NCBI GenBank assembly: GCA_964655775.1
Contig: CAZZNQ010000056.1
Location: 1 to 27,307 of the forward strand
Length of the DNA stretch: 27,307 nt
Reading direction: 5' to 3'
Origin: CAZZNQ01 sp964655775
GTDB lineage: Bacteria; Planctomycetota; Brocadiia; SM23-32
Under the pieces are notes generated by a model. The model did no database searches, was not told where the DNA came from, and saw only the letters and a program-made list of their open reading frames with translations. Made by a program: the position numbers and the translations under genes. Below are positions 6,536 to 14,358 of this stretch, in pieces; within the stretch, counting starts at the first letter, position 1; every line of letters starts with the position of its first letter.

Positions 6536-7810
6536 TTACTCGTGCCGGAGCGCTTCGATCGGGTCCATGTGGGCCGCGCGGTAGGCCGGATAGATGCCGA
6601 ACAGGATACCGACGGCCGCGCTGATGCCGAAGGCCAGCATCAGCGACCATGCGGTGACGATTGTGCGCATGTTGGCGAAGCGCTCGACGAGGTAGGGGGC
6701 CAGCACGCCCAGGCTGATGCCCACCAGCCCGCCCACCAGCGCCAGGAGCAGCGTCTCGGTGAGGAACTGGAAGACGATGTGCTTGCGCTTGGCGCCCATG
6801 GCGCGCCGGATGCCGATCTCCCGGGTTCGCTCCATGACGGTAGCCAGCGTGATGTTCATGATGCCGATGCCGCCCACCAGCAGGCTGATGCCGGCGATCG
6901 AGCCCAGAACGATGCTGAACAGCCGCTTCGTGCGCCGCGCCTGCACCAGCAGGTGCAGGGGCACCACTATCTGGTAATCGTCCTTCTCGTGCGCGGTGGC
7001 CAGCACGTGGCGGATTACGCGTTCGGCGGGGCGCACCTGGTCCAGGTTCGCCACGCGCACGATAAGTTCGTGGACTTCGATCCGCTCGAAGCTGCGCGTG
7101 CCGGAGCTGCGGAACATGGTGTTCGCCCCGAACACGCTGTTCATCGTGGTGAACGGAATGTAGATTGCGGAATTCGGATCGCCCTGCAGTTCGGTTCCGT
7201 CCATACCGTTGCGCGGCAACGAACGGATGATGCCGACGACTTTGAAACGCAGTTCCTGCCTGCGGACTATGCCGCCCAACGCGTCGCCGAGGGGGAAGAG
7301 CGTGTCCGCCGCTCCCTTGCCCAGCACGCAGACGGCGGCTTTCTGCTGCATGTCCATCTCGGTGAGGAAACGGCCCTTGTGCACGAAGGAATTGGTGATC
7401 TGGGGATAGTGCGGGTTGGTTCCGATTATCTCGGTGTCCATGCGTCGGCTGCCATGGGAGACGCTGGAGCGCACCTTCCGCGACGCGACGGCCTGCTGCA
7501 CGTGGGGAATGGTCTCGGTGATCACGTCCACGTCGTTGTAGGTGAGCCCGTACTGCAGCATGCGGCTGCGAGATTCGGATGCGCTCTGGGCCTCGGGGGG
7601 CTTGACGCTCTGGATGATGATGTTCGTGCTGCCGAGCTTGCGGATCTGCTCCTGCGCCTCTTCGCTGGCGCCGGTTCCGATGGCCAGCATGGCCACCACG
7701 GAGCATACGCCGAACATAATGCCCAGAACCGTCAGCCCACTGCGCAGCTTGTGCAGCCAGAGGCTCTTCAGGCCGATCTTGAGCGTTCTTTTCAGTTGAA
7801 AACCGATCAT
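6536..7810 (-). CDS. MacB-type ABC transporter permease
   Basis: A 424-residue permease. ATG 7810 follows GGGAGAG with about ten bases between; a GTG at 7843 overlaps the ATPase stop and is an alternative. Topology is that of MacB without its ATPase: TM1 at about 25-50 (LTVLGIMFGVCSVVAMLAIG), a periplasmic MacB_PCD domain to about 285, then the FtsX domain with three TM segments (SIVLGSIAGISLLVGGIGIM; LLLALVGGLVGISLGVLAPY; FGISAAVGILFGIYPAYRAA). The coupling helix REIGIRRAMGAKRKHI and the C-terminal PIEALRHE are hallmarks of the family. With the ATPase, adaptor and TolC-like factor upstream it would form a tripartite mechanotransmission exporter for a drug, toxin or lipid-like molecule; the substrate is not deducible. 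Confidence 0.93.
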   Translation of the reverse strand: MIGFQLKRTLKIGLKSLWLHKLRSGLTVLGIMFGVCSVVAMLAIGTGASEEAQEQIRKLGSTNIIIQSVKPPEAQSASESRSRMLQYGLTYNDVDVITETIPHVQQAVASRKVRSSVSHGSRRMDTEIIGTNPHYPQITNSFVHKGRFLTEMDMQQKAAVCVLGKGAADTLFPLGDALGGIVRRQELRFKVVGIIRSLPRNGMDGTELQGDPNSAIYIPFTTMNSVFGANTMFRSSGTRSFERIEVHELIVRVANLDQVRPAERVIRHVLATAHEKDDYQIVVPLHLLVQARRTKRLFSIVLGSIAGISLLVGGIGIMNITLATVMERTREIGIRRAMGAKRKHIVFQFLTETLLLALVGGLVGISLGVLAPYLVERFANMRTIVTAWSLMLAFGISAAVGILFGIYPAYRAAHMDPIEALRHE

Positions 7811-7839
7811 CGGTCGGATTCTCTCCCTGCGGGTCGGCG

Positions 7840-8511
7840 TCACTCCTCGCGGAGCACGCCGTCCGTGAGTCTGAGTATTCGGTTGGTCTCTTTGCCGATG
7901 TTGGGATCGTGGGTGACGATCACGAACGTGACGCCTTCCTCGTTGACCTGGTGCAGCAGATCCATGATCTGCCGGCCGGTCTTGGTGTCCAGGTTACCGG
8001 TCGGCTCGTCGGCCAGAACGATAAGCGGGTTGCTGGCCAGGGCGCGGGCGATGCCCACCCGCTGGCGCTCGCCGCCGCTCAGTTCGGTCGGCACGTGCGT
8101 CATGCGTTGGCCGAGTCCGACGCGTTCGGCGAGAGCGGCCGCGCGCTCGTAGCTTTCGCGCTCAGACATGCCCTGGTAGTAGAGGGGGATCTCGATGTTC
8201 TCCACCACGTTGAGCTGGGCGATCAGGTTGTAGGACTGAAACACGAACCCGATCTCTCGGGATCGTATCTCGCTCAGCTCATCGTCATTGTACTGCGCCA
8301 CGTCGTTTCCGCCCAACAGGTATTCGCCCTGGCTGGGCGTGTCCAGGCAGCCCAGCAGGTTGAGCAGCGTGGACTTGCCGGACCCCGACGGGCCCATAAT
8401 GGAGACCATCTCGCCTTCGTGTATGGCGAAGTTGACTTCCTTCAGGGCGTGCAGCAAGGTGCTGCCCATCAGGTACGTTTTCCATATGTTCTTGAATTCG
8501 GCGATCGGCAT
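7840..8511 (-). CDS. MacB/LolD-type ABC transporter ATPase
   Basis: This 223-residue cytoplasmic nucleotide-binding subunit powers the adjacent permease. Motifs are complete: Walker A GPSGSGKST (40-48), Q-loop Gln92 (FVFQSYNL), ABC signature LSGGERQR (144-151), Walker B LIVLADEP with catalytic Glu169, D-loop NLD, and H-loop His201 (VTHD). Length and sequence fit the MacB/LolD/FtsE branch that works with FtsX-type permeases. GGGAGGG stands 8 bases before the ATG. The gene begins 14 bp after the adaptor stop and ends just before the permease start, so the genes are one transcription unit. Confidence 0.95.
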   Translation of the reverse strand: MPIAEFKNIWKTYLMGSTLLHALKEVNFAIHEGEMVSIMGPSGSGKSTLLNLLGCLDTPSQGEYLLGGNDVAQYNDDELSEIRSREIGFVFQSYNLIAQLNVVENIEIPLYYQGMSERESYERAAALAERVGLGQRMTHVPTELSGGERQRVGIARALASNPLIVLADEPTGNLDTKTGRQIMDLLHQVNEEGVTFVIVTHDPNIGKETNRILRLTDGVLREE

Positions 8512-8525
8512 CGGAGGCCCTCCCG

Positions 8526-10625
8526 TTACTGCGGCTGTCGTTCGGGCTGACCTTCGCCGCCTCGAGCGCCGCCGGGTCGGCCTTTGCGGCCCGGCCCGCC
8601 CTCACCCCGCCGGCCGCCTCCGAACTGCTGCATCAACTGCATGCGCTGGTCCCTGGGTATGCCCTCCATGATCTCGCGCATCTTGGCTCGTCTTTCCTCT
8701 TCGGGGAGACCTTGGAGTGCCTCCATCTGTCGGCGGATCGCTTCCGCGTTCACGTTGGCCTGCGGCTCCTGCTCCTGTCCCCCTGGGGCGCCAGGCCGGG
8801 GACCTTCAGGACGCATGCGTGGCTCCTGCGGTTCTCCAGGCTGCTGGGATTCGGCCGGCTGCTCTTCCGTGGCTTCCTCTCCCGGCTGCTCTTCTTCCAG
8901 TTCCCGCGGAGGAGCCAGATACACCAGTTCGCCCTCGCGCAGTCCCTCGCGGACCTCTACGAACTTCTCGGTGAAGTAGCCCGCCTCGATCTCCCGCAGC
9001 TCGGGCTCGCCGTCCGGCCGCTTCACCCAGCAGACGCGCTGCCCGCGGTAAGTGGTCACGGCGGAGAGGGGCACGTAGACCACGTTCTTCAGTTCTGCCA
9101 CGATGATCTCGGCCGTGGCGGACATGCCCGGCGTCAGGCCGGGCATCGCCTGGTCCAGCGCGATGTCCGTCTCGTAAACGATCACGTCCGGGTTAAGCCA
9201 CCGGTTCTCCGAACTGGCCATGGGGCTGATTCGCTCCACTTTGCCCGTCAGGCTGCTGCCCTGCAGTGCCTCGACGGTGATGCGCGCCTTCTGGCCGACC
9301 TTCACCTTCTCGATGTCCGTCTCGTGCACGTTGACGCGCGCAGCGAGGGTGTTCAGGTTCGGGATGGTCAGGATGGTCTGGTTCTCGCGGATCGTGGTGC
9401 CTTCCTGGATTGGGTCGCCGCTGCTCCATCTGCCGCCGGAAGTGTCCGCGTACACGACCAGGCCCGGCTTGGTGGCGTAGATGACGGAACCGGCCAGCAT
9501 CCTCTCCAGCTTCTCTTTCCGGTTCTTCTCCAGTTGGAAGGACGCCTCCTTGGCACGGCGATTCGCCTCGGCCTGCGCGAGTTCGCTGGCGTTCTGGGCC
9601 AGCACGCGGTCGAGCTGGCTTCTGGCCTCGGCCAGGTCGCTGTAGCGCTGTTCGGCGTCCTTGGGCAGCGTGTACTGCAGGAAGAGGCGCAGGGCCTCCT
9701 CTGCGCCGTCCACCTGGACCTTTTTGGCGGCGCGGTCCAGCTCGTCGCGCGTCAGCTCGGTTTTGTTTACGTATTCGCCCTCCACCAACACCTTCGTCCA
9801 CTGCAGGGTGTCCTCGGCCTGCTCCAGGCGCTGCCTGGCGAGCTGCAGGTCCGAAGCCAGCTCACGCAGCCTCTGGGCCGCTTCGCCGCCCAGCGGGTTG
9901 CCTTCGGAGGCGGGCACTTCCATGTGGAGCGCGCCCAGCGCGGTGCGCACGTCCTCCGGGTTGTCGCCTTCCGGGTCGAGGATCTGCGAGACCTGCACTA
10001 TCGCGTCGCGGCGCAGCTTCTGGAAGTCGACCCCTTCGTTCTCCAGGACCTCCGCTGCCAGTTTTTCGCCCAGATACTTCTGCAGGTCCATCTCGGCGAA
10101 CTTGACCGTCAGCCGGGCCTGGGTCTCGTTGCTTTCATTCTCCTTGACCTGGATCTCGTACGCCTTCTGCGCCTGGGTGTAGGACGCCTCGGCGTTGTAG
10201 TAGCTGATGTCGCCGCTGGCCTTCTTCTCCTCCATTCCGGCGGTATCCAGGCGCACGAGCATCTTGCCCTTGGTCGGGTCTTCCAGGTTCACGTCGTCCT
10301 CGGTGATGACGGTGCCTTCCGGCACGATCTCGAGTATCTGGTTGTTGCCCTCCACCTCGCTCTTGATCTCGAGCTTCTCCATGGCGTGCAGTGTGCCACC
10401 TTCGGTGATGGAGACGGTGAGCGGGCCGCGCTTCGCGGCGACGGTGGGCACGGCCTCCGCGCCCTCGTCCGAGGACGCGCGGGCCATCAGGGCGTACACA
10501 ACCGCAATGACGGCGAAGATCCCTATGACGAGGCCGAACGCCATCTTACGGCCACTCGCCCGGTTTGTGCCGCCCGAGGCCGCATGCGGCATCGGGTGTG
10601 CGTGCTGTTGAGCTGTATCACTCAT
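8526..10625 (-). CDS. HlyD/MacA-family periplasmic adaptor with long charged C-terminal tail
   Basis: A 699-residue membrane-fusion protein, long for MacA/HlyD relatives (usually about 350-500). Residues 29-48 are the inner-membrane anchor. Then come a first barrel/lipoyl half (PLTVSITEGGTL, VEGNNQILEIVPEGTVI), an extended coiled-coil hairpin at about 130-390 with heptads and Glu/Gln/Ala-rich stretches, the second lipoyl half (IYATKPGLVVYADT) and beta-barrel domains (NTLAARVNVHETDIEKVKVGQ, GLTPGMSATAEI, VYVPLSAVTTY). From about 570 the chain is low-complexity: Glu/Gln/Pro-rich, then a short helical block (EERRAKMREIMEGIPRDQRM), then Gly/Arg-rich to the end. The adaptor should bridge the MacB-like permease and the TolC-like factor. 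Its ATG overlaps the stop of the TolC-like gene by 8 bp, implying coupled translation. Confidence 0.92.
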   Translation of the reverse strand: MSDTAQQHAHPMPHAASGGTNRASGRKMAFGLVIGIFAVIAVVYALMARASSDEGAEAVPTVAAKRGPLTVSITEGGTLHAMEKLEIKSEVEGNNQILEIVPEGTVITEDDVNLEDPTKGKMLVRLDTAGMEEKKASGDISYYNAEASYTQAQKAYEIQVKENESNETQARLTVKFAEMDLQKYLGEKLAAEVLENEGVDFQKLRRDAIVQVSQILDPEGDNPEDVRTALGALHMEVPASEGNPLGGEAAQRLRELASDLQLARQRLEQAEDTLQWTKVLVEGEYVNKTELTRDELDRAAKKVQVDGAEEALRLFLQYTLPKDAEQRYSDLAEARSQLDRVLAQNASELAQAEANRRAKEASFQLEKNRKEKLERMLAGSVIYATKPGLVVYADTSGGRWSSGDPIQEGTTIRENQTILTIPNLNTLAARVNVHETDIEKVKVGQKARITVEALQGSSLTGKVERISPMASSENRWLNPDVIVYETDIALDQAMPGLTPGMSATAEIIVAELKNVVYVPLSAVTTYRGQRVCWVKRPDGEPELREIEAGYFTEKFVEVREGLREGELVYLAPPRELEEEQPGEEATEEQPAESQQPGEPQEPRMRPEGPRPGAPGGQEQEPQANVNAEAIRRQMEALQGLPEEERRAKMREIMEGIPRDQRMQLMQQFGGGRRGEGGPGRKGRPGGARGGEGQPERQPQ

Positions 10626-12342
10626 AAGGCTCGAAGTTCTCCCGTAGTTGTCCGAGTTCGTTTACGTCAAGAATCTCCATGTCGCGGGCCAGTTCCAGGC
10701 TGGCGATTCGGTAATCGATTAGCGCCTGGATGGTCTGGTCCTGCGCGTCCACCAGGTCCTGCCTGGCTTCCAGCATGTCGCGGGCGTTCGCCCGGCCCGC
10801 ATCGAGCAGAAGTTGGGTGCTCTCGACGCGCCTTTCGGCCAGACGCGCACTCTCCTGCTGGATCTCGTAGCTTCTCTTGGCCCTGCCGAACTGCCGCCAG
10901 CTGTCGCGAACCTGCAGCACCACCTGGTCGCGTGCCTCGTTGCAGTCGCGCCGGTTGCGCTCAAGATCGATCAGCCGACGGCGGAAATCGTTGCGTTCGG
11001 ACAGGCGGTCCAGCGGCAGATCCAGCTCGAACCCGACGTTGAAATCCGTTCTTTCGGCGGTGAAGCGGGTAGGCTGGTTGTCGCCCTCGGTGTCCGTGCT
11101 CATGCTCGCGCTCAGGTCCAGGCCGGGCAGCAGATCGTTCGCGGCGACCTCCACCCTGCGGACCGCGTCGGCTACCGCGTCTTCGGCCGTCTTCAGGTCC
11201 AGGCGGTTCTCCAGTGCGATCCGGATCGCGGCCTCCTGGTCTATCGTCAGGTCCAGTCCCGACACCTCGGCCAGCACCTCGAGCTCCCGGGGATCGAGCG
11301 TGATAGCGGCCTCCGTCGGCAGGCCCAGCAGCACCTTGAACCTGTCCAGGCTGGCCTGATAGGTCTGCCGTCGCGTTTCCACGCGGTCCTGCGAGGCCAG
11401 CACGTCCTGGGCCGTCTGGTCCACCTGGAACGGTGGCATCTGGCCAGCCTCGCTCAGGGCCTGGGCACGTTCAAGCGCGAGCAGCAGGCTCTGGTAGTTG
11501 CGCTGCTGGTTTTCCAGGAACTGCAGGTCCTCCAGCACGCCGTAATAGTCGCTGAGCACGCTCAGGAAGAACTGCCTGCGGAAGCGCACGAAGTCCCGCA
11601 ATTCGTAGATGACGTTGCGTTCGGCCTGGGTCAGCGGCTCGGTCACCGCGAGCCCCGCGCCGCGCAGCAGCGGCTGGGCTATGTTGATGCGGAACAGAGA
11701 TGCCGCCGCTTCGCGCGGATCGCCGCTGAGGAACTTCTCGAAACTCGAAGCCAGGCTGACCGACAGCCGCGTGCCGGTCTTGAACAGCCAACCGAACCCG
11801 AAGGATGTGTCGGCGCTGATTATCCTCTCGTCGCCGGTATCGATATTGTCGTAGTTGCCGGTGATGATGCCGAAAAACTGCGGATCAAAGGCGTAGCGTT
11901 GAAGCGTAAGCGACAGTGCGGTGAGGAACACGCTCTCCTTCTGGGTCTGGTAATCGCGGCTGGTGAGGCTGGCGATCTCGAGCGCTTTGGCCAGCGACAC
12001 AATGCTCAGTTCGGTGCCGGGGGGCGCTATGGCGGACAGCACGGTGGCGGTCGGGTCGCTGTCGACGCTGCCGTCCTCGCTCAACGGCTCGGGCGCCACC
12101 ATCCGCGGGCAACCTTCCAGCACGTGAAGGGCCTGCTGCTCGATGGTAAAGCCCTGCGGCATGCCCGCGATGCGCGGCGACTTGGCCTGAATAATGCCGT
12201 AGACCTGGCGGTCGGCGGAGAGCTTGTAGTGCCGTCGGGAGCAGCCGGTGCACCACAGCATCATAGCTGCCGCAACGCCGATCACGGCCAGCGCGGCGGC
12301 ACCGCGCCAACCTGTTGGGGGGTGTTTTCTACGCTTGTCCAT
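10618..12342 (-). CDS. TolC-like outer-membrane efflux factor
   Basis: A 574-residue protein. A basic N terminus and hydrophobic stretch (AALAVIGVAAAMMLW) are followed by CTGC with Cys34, which may be a lipoprotein acylation site although its -3 residue is not the usual Leu. Two outer-membrane efflux protein repeats follow, at about 110-335 and 365-565. They show the long alpha-helices of the TolC barrel-tunnel (LLLALERAQALSEAGQMPPFQVDQTAQDVLASQDRVE is one stretch, read with its break near Pro; RRVESTQLLLDAGRANARDM is the matching stretch in repeat two). Such trimers form the outer-membrane exit duct for ABC- or RND-driven efflux. The gene overlaps the tetR end by 14 bp and the adaptor start by 8 bp, and no second outer-membrane factor is present, so it may also serve the upstream exporter. 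Confidence 0.92.
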   Translation of the reverse strand: MDKRRKHPPTGWRGAAALAVIGVAAAMMLWCTGCSRRHYKLSADRQVYGIIQAKSPRIAGMPQGFTIEQQALHVLEGCPRMVAPEPLSEDGSVDSDPTATVLSAIAPPGTELSIVSLAKALEIASLTSRDYQTQKESVFLTALSLTLQRYAFDPQFFGIITGNYDNIDTGDERIISADTSFGFGWLFKTGTRLSVSLASSFEKFLSGDPREAAASLFRINIAQPLLRGAGLAVTEPLTQAERNVIYELRDFVRFRRQFFLSVLSDYYGVLEDLQFLENQQRNYQSLLLALERAQALSEAGQMPPFQVDQTAQDVLASQDRVETRRQTYQASLDRFKVLLGLPTEAAITLDPRELEVLAEVSGLDLTIDQEAAIRIALENRLDLKTAEDAVADAVRRVEVAANDLLPGLDLSASMSTDTEGDNQPTRFTAERTDFNVGFELDLPLDRLSERNDFRRRLIDLERNRRDCNEARDQVVLQVRDSWRQFGRAKRSYEIQQESARLAERRVESTQLLLDAGRANARDMLEARQDLVDAQDQTIQALIDYRIASLELARDMEILDVNELGQLRENFEPYE

Positions 12343-12916
12343 CGTGATTATAAATCCCTTTTTCTAACAACGTTACAATGCTCACCGGCCATTCCCGGCC
12401 GTCCGGCATTCCCTCCGGGTTCCTTACTCCGGCCCGCAGCATGCTCATCAGCATCCGGGCCGACGTCTCCGGCGGGAAATGGTTCGAATACACCTCGCCG
12501 TCTATGCCCTGCTGGATGATGCATGCCATCACGGCGATCAGCTCGTCATACTTCTGGTGACGCTCCTGCCTCATGCGGCCGCGTCGCGGAGAGTCGCGGA
12601 ACTGCTCGGTCCACATCAGGCGGAAAAGCGACTTTCGGTCCTTGAAGAAGCCGACCACCCGGCGCGCGACCTCCTGCAGGCCCTCGCCGGGGCTGTGGGT
12701 GGTCTCCGCCACGGTCCGCACCGCCTCGATCAAGTCGTCCAGCCCCTTGAGGATCACCTGGTAGTAGAGGTCCTCCTTGTCCTCGAAGTACCTGTACACC
12801 GTCCCCTTGCCGACGCCCGCCTTGTGGCAGATGTCGTCCAGGGTCACCTCGTGGTAGCGGCCGCGTGCAAACAGCCTCTCGGCCGTCCTTAGTATCTTTC
12901 CCGCGCGATCGGACAT
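12329..12916 (-). CDS. TetR/AcrR-family transcriptional repressor
   Basis: A 195-residue regulator; ATG 12916 has GGGGA six bases upstream. The N-terminal TetR helix-turn-helix spans about 8-55 (ILRTAERLFARGRYHEVTL, then DDICHKAGVGKGTVYRYF, then EDKEDLYYQVI). The rest is the all-helical ligand and dimerisation domain, which is unconserved and gives no ligand. It heads the series tetR-TolC-like-adaptor-ATPase-permease and overlaps the TolC-like gene by 14 bp. A near-perfect palindrome lies 19 bases before its ATG in the promoter, so autorepression with release by an exported compound is the likely logic. Its placement between the two ABC systems means it could control the second directly and the first only by read-through or not at all. 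Confidence 0.95.
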   Translation of the reverse strand: MSDRAGKILRTAERLFARGRYHEVTLDDICHKAGVGKGTVYRYFEDKEDLYYQVILKGLDDLIEAVRTVAETTHSPGEGLQEVARRVVGFFKDRKSLFRLMWTEQFRDSPRRGRMRQERHQKYDELIAVMACIIQQGIDGEVYSNHFPPETSARMLMSMLRAGVRNPEGMPDGREWPVSIVTLLEKGIYNHDGQA

Positions 12917-12934
12917 TGCATTCCCCGAAACGGT

Positions 12935-12970
12935 ACTGACCAGTCAGTTCTATTATTCTCGCAGGTCAGT
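12935..12970. promoter_or_regulatory. TetR-type operator: ACTGAC-ca-GTCAGT plus a half-site
   Basis: ACTGACCAGTCAGT (12935-12948) is an inverted repeat with perfect 6-bp arms and a 2-bp centre. A further half-site GGTCAGT occurs at 12964-12970, within the spacer of the candidate promoter. Size, symmetry and location just upstream of the tetR start fit autoregulation by the adjacent TetR protein; binding is inferred. Confidence 0.65.
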
Positions 12971-12983
12971 ATCGGTCCGTCAA
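12955..12983 (-). promoter_or_regulatory. Candidate promoter of the tetR-exporter operon
   Basis: On the minus strand TTGACG (12978-12983) lies 17 bp from GAGAAT (12955-12960). Transcription would start within the ACTGAC/GTCAGT palindrome, so an occupied operator would block it. Confidence 0.5.
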
Positions 12984-13019
12984 GCCGAATGCACGGAAAA
13001 CCCCGGAAAAAGGCGTGAA

Positions 13020-14354
13020 TCAGGATGATTCTTTCCCGTTCGATTCCACCCGGTCGCCCGGCGACAGTTCCGCCGGGGGACGCAGTATCACCACGTCGCC
13101 TTGCTCCAGACCATCGGTGATCTGGTAGTCGTCCTCACCTCGCAGCCCGATCTCCACGGAGCGCGCTCGGGCACGCCCCTCCTGGACGACAAACACCGCC
13201 GAACCCCTGGACTCCGCGAACACGGCCGAAGCCGGCACCAGCAGGGCGTCGTCCTCCCGGGCCACCACGATCTTCACGTCCAATTCGTATCCGGGTCCCA
13301 GGTTCAGGCGCGAGTTGTCGAAATCCAGCAGCACCCGCACCCGCTGCTGGCGGACGCCCAAGGAGGATATCTTCGTGAAACCGGACGGGTAGATCTTCTT
13401 CACGCGGGCGGTGGCCTCCGGTATGCGCACGGCGCTGCCGACGAGGTATGCCTTCTGCCCCACGGCCACGCGGCCTATCTCGTCGCTGAGAATGTCGGAC
13501 TTGACCTCGATGGACGCCGGATCGCCAACCTCCAGCAGAGGCGTCCCGGGCTGCACGAAGACCCGGCTGTCGACGTGTTTCGTCAACACGATTCCGTCCA
13601 CGGGACTTCGGACCTGTGCTTCGGCCGTCAGCAGCTCGCGCTGATTGCGCACGCGCTCGGCCTGGGCGGCGTAGACGTCGTGGAGGTGCGCGGTGTCGTC
13701 CATGGACTCGAGCAGCACCTGCTCCCGCAGCCCGGCCACCTTCACGGCGAGCCGTCCGGCGTCCACCCGGTGCTGGAGGGCCTGGGAGCTGGCGCGGGCC
13801 ACGTCCAGATCGGCCTTCGCCCGGTCCAGTTGGCGGTCGGTGGCGCTGCCGGTCTCGTAAAGCCCTTTCACGCGGTCGTATTCGCGTTCGGCATAGGCCA
13901 GCTCCGCGGCGGTGGCGTCCTGCGCCTCCTGGTACGACTGGACCTCCGCCTCCGCCCGGTCGCGCTCGCTCGCCGCTGCGTCGATCTCCGACTGTTTGGG
14001 CAGGGACACGTCTGCCCCCGCCAGCCGCGCCGCGATCTCGTCAAGCTGGGCGTCCAGTTGGCCGAGCGTAAGCGCCAGCTCCGCGTCCTCGATGGAGGCG
14101 ACCACCTGGCCTGCCGAAACGCTGTCCCCCTCCTCCAGGTCAATGCGGTTGATGGTGCCGGCTCGCTCGGCTGCTATGGTGCGGTGCACGTCGAGCTGGG
14201 TTTCCGCTTCTTCGGTCACGTACTCCTCCACCTGTCCGCGCGATACCGTGGCGGTGGTAACCTGCACCGGTCGGGAGGCGAACCACAGCCACAGCAGCGC
14301 GACGGACGCCGCGATGCCCAGCGGCCAGGCCAGCCGGAGGAGGAATCTCTTCAC
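13020..14354 (-). CDS. HlyD-family periplasmic adaptor of the first exporter
   Basis: A 444-residue membrane-fusion protein starting with GTG (14354), seven bases after AGGGAG that lies at the end of the permease gene. TM anchor is at about 6-25 (LRLAWPLGIAASVALLWLWF). The first lipoyl/barrel half follows (AAERAGTINRIDLEEGDSV, SAGQVVASIED), then a coiled-coil hairpin at about 95-235, the second lipoyl half (AQVRSPVDGIVLTKHVDS) and a beta-barrel/MPP region (GPGYELDVKIVVAREDDALLVPASAVF cut into its two blocks GPGYELDVKIVV and DALLVPASAVF; DGLEQGDVVILRP). It would couple the 8-TM permease to an outer-membrane factor. Gene order ATPase-permease-adaptor with 4-bp gaps or overlaps recalls DevBCA-type exporters, in a different order. 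Confidence 0.93.
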   Translation of the reverse strand: MKRFLLRLAWPLGIAASVALLWLWFASRPVQVTTATVSRGQVEEYVTEEAETQLDVHRTIAAERAGTINRIDLEEGDSVSAGQVVASIEDAELALTLGQLDAQLDEIAARLAGADVSLPKQSEIDAAASERDRAEAEVQSYQEAQDATAAELAYAEREYDRVKGLYETGSATDRQLDRAKADLDVARASSQALQHRVDAGRLAVKVAGLREQVLLESMDDTAHLHDVYAAQAERVRNQRELLTAEAQVRSPVDGIVLTKHVDSRVFVQPGTPLLEVGDPASIEVKSDILSDEIGRVAVGQKAYLVGSAVRIPEATARVKKIYPSGFTKISSLGVRQQRVRVLLDFDNSRLNLGPGYELDVKIVVAREDDALLVPASAVFAESRGSAVFVVQEGRARARSVEIGLRGEDDYQITDGLEQGDVVILRPPAELSPGDRVESNGKESS

Positions 14355-14358
14355 GTGT

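Noticed and set aside
8712..12519. Very long open frames on the plus strand opposite the adaptor and TolC-like genes
   Set aside because: They are antisense to well-supported genes, read as His/Arg/Gln/Val-rich nonsense without domains, and arise because GC-rich codon use keeps the opposite strand free of stops. The same holds for long antisense frames opposite mreD and the second permease (5879-8152) and the first permease and adaptor (13912-15756).
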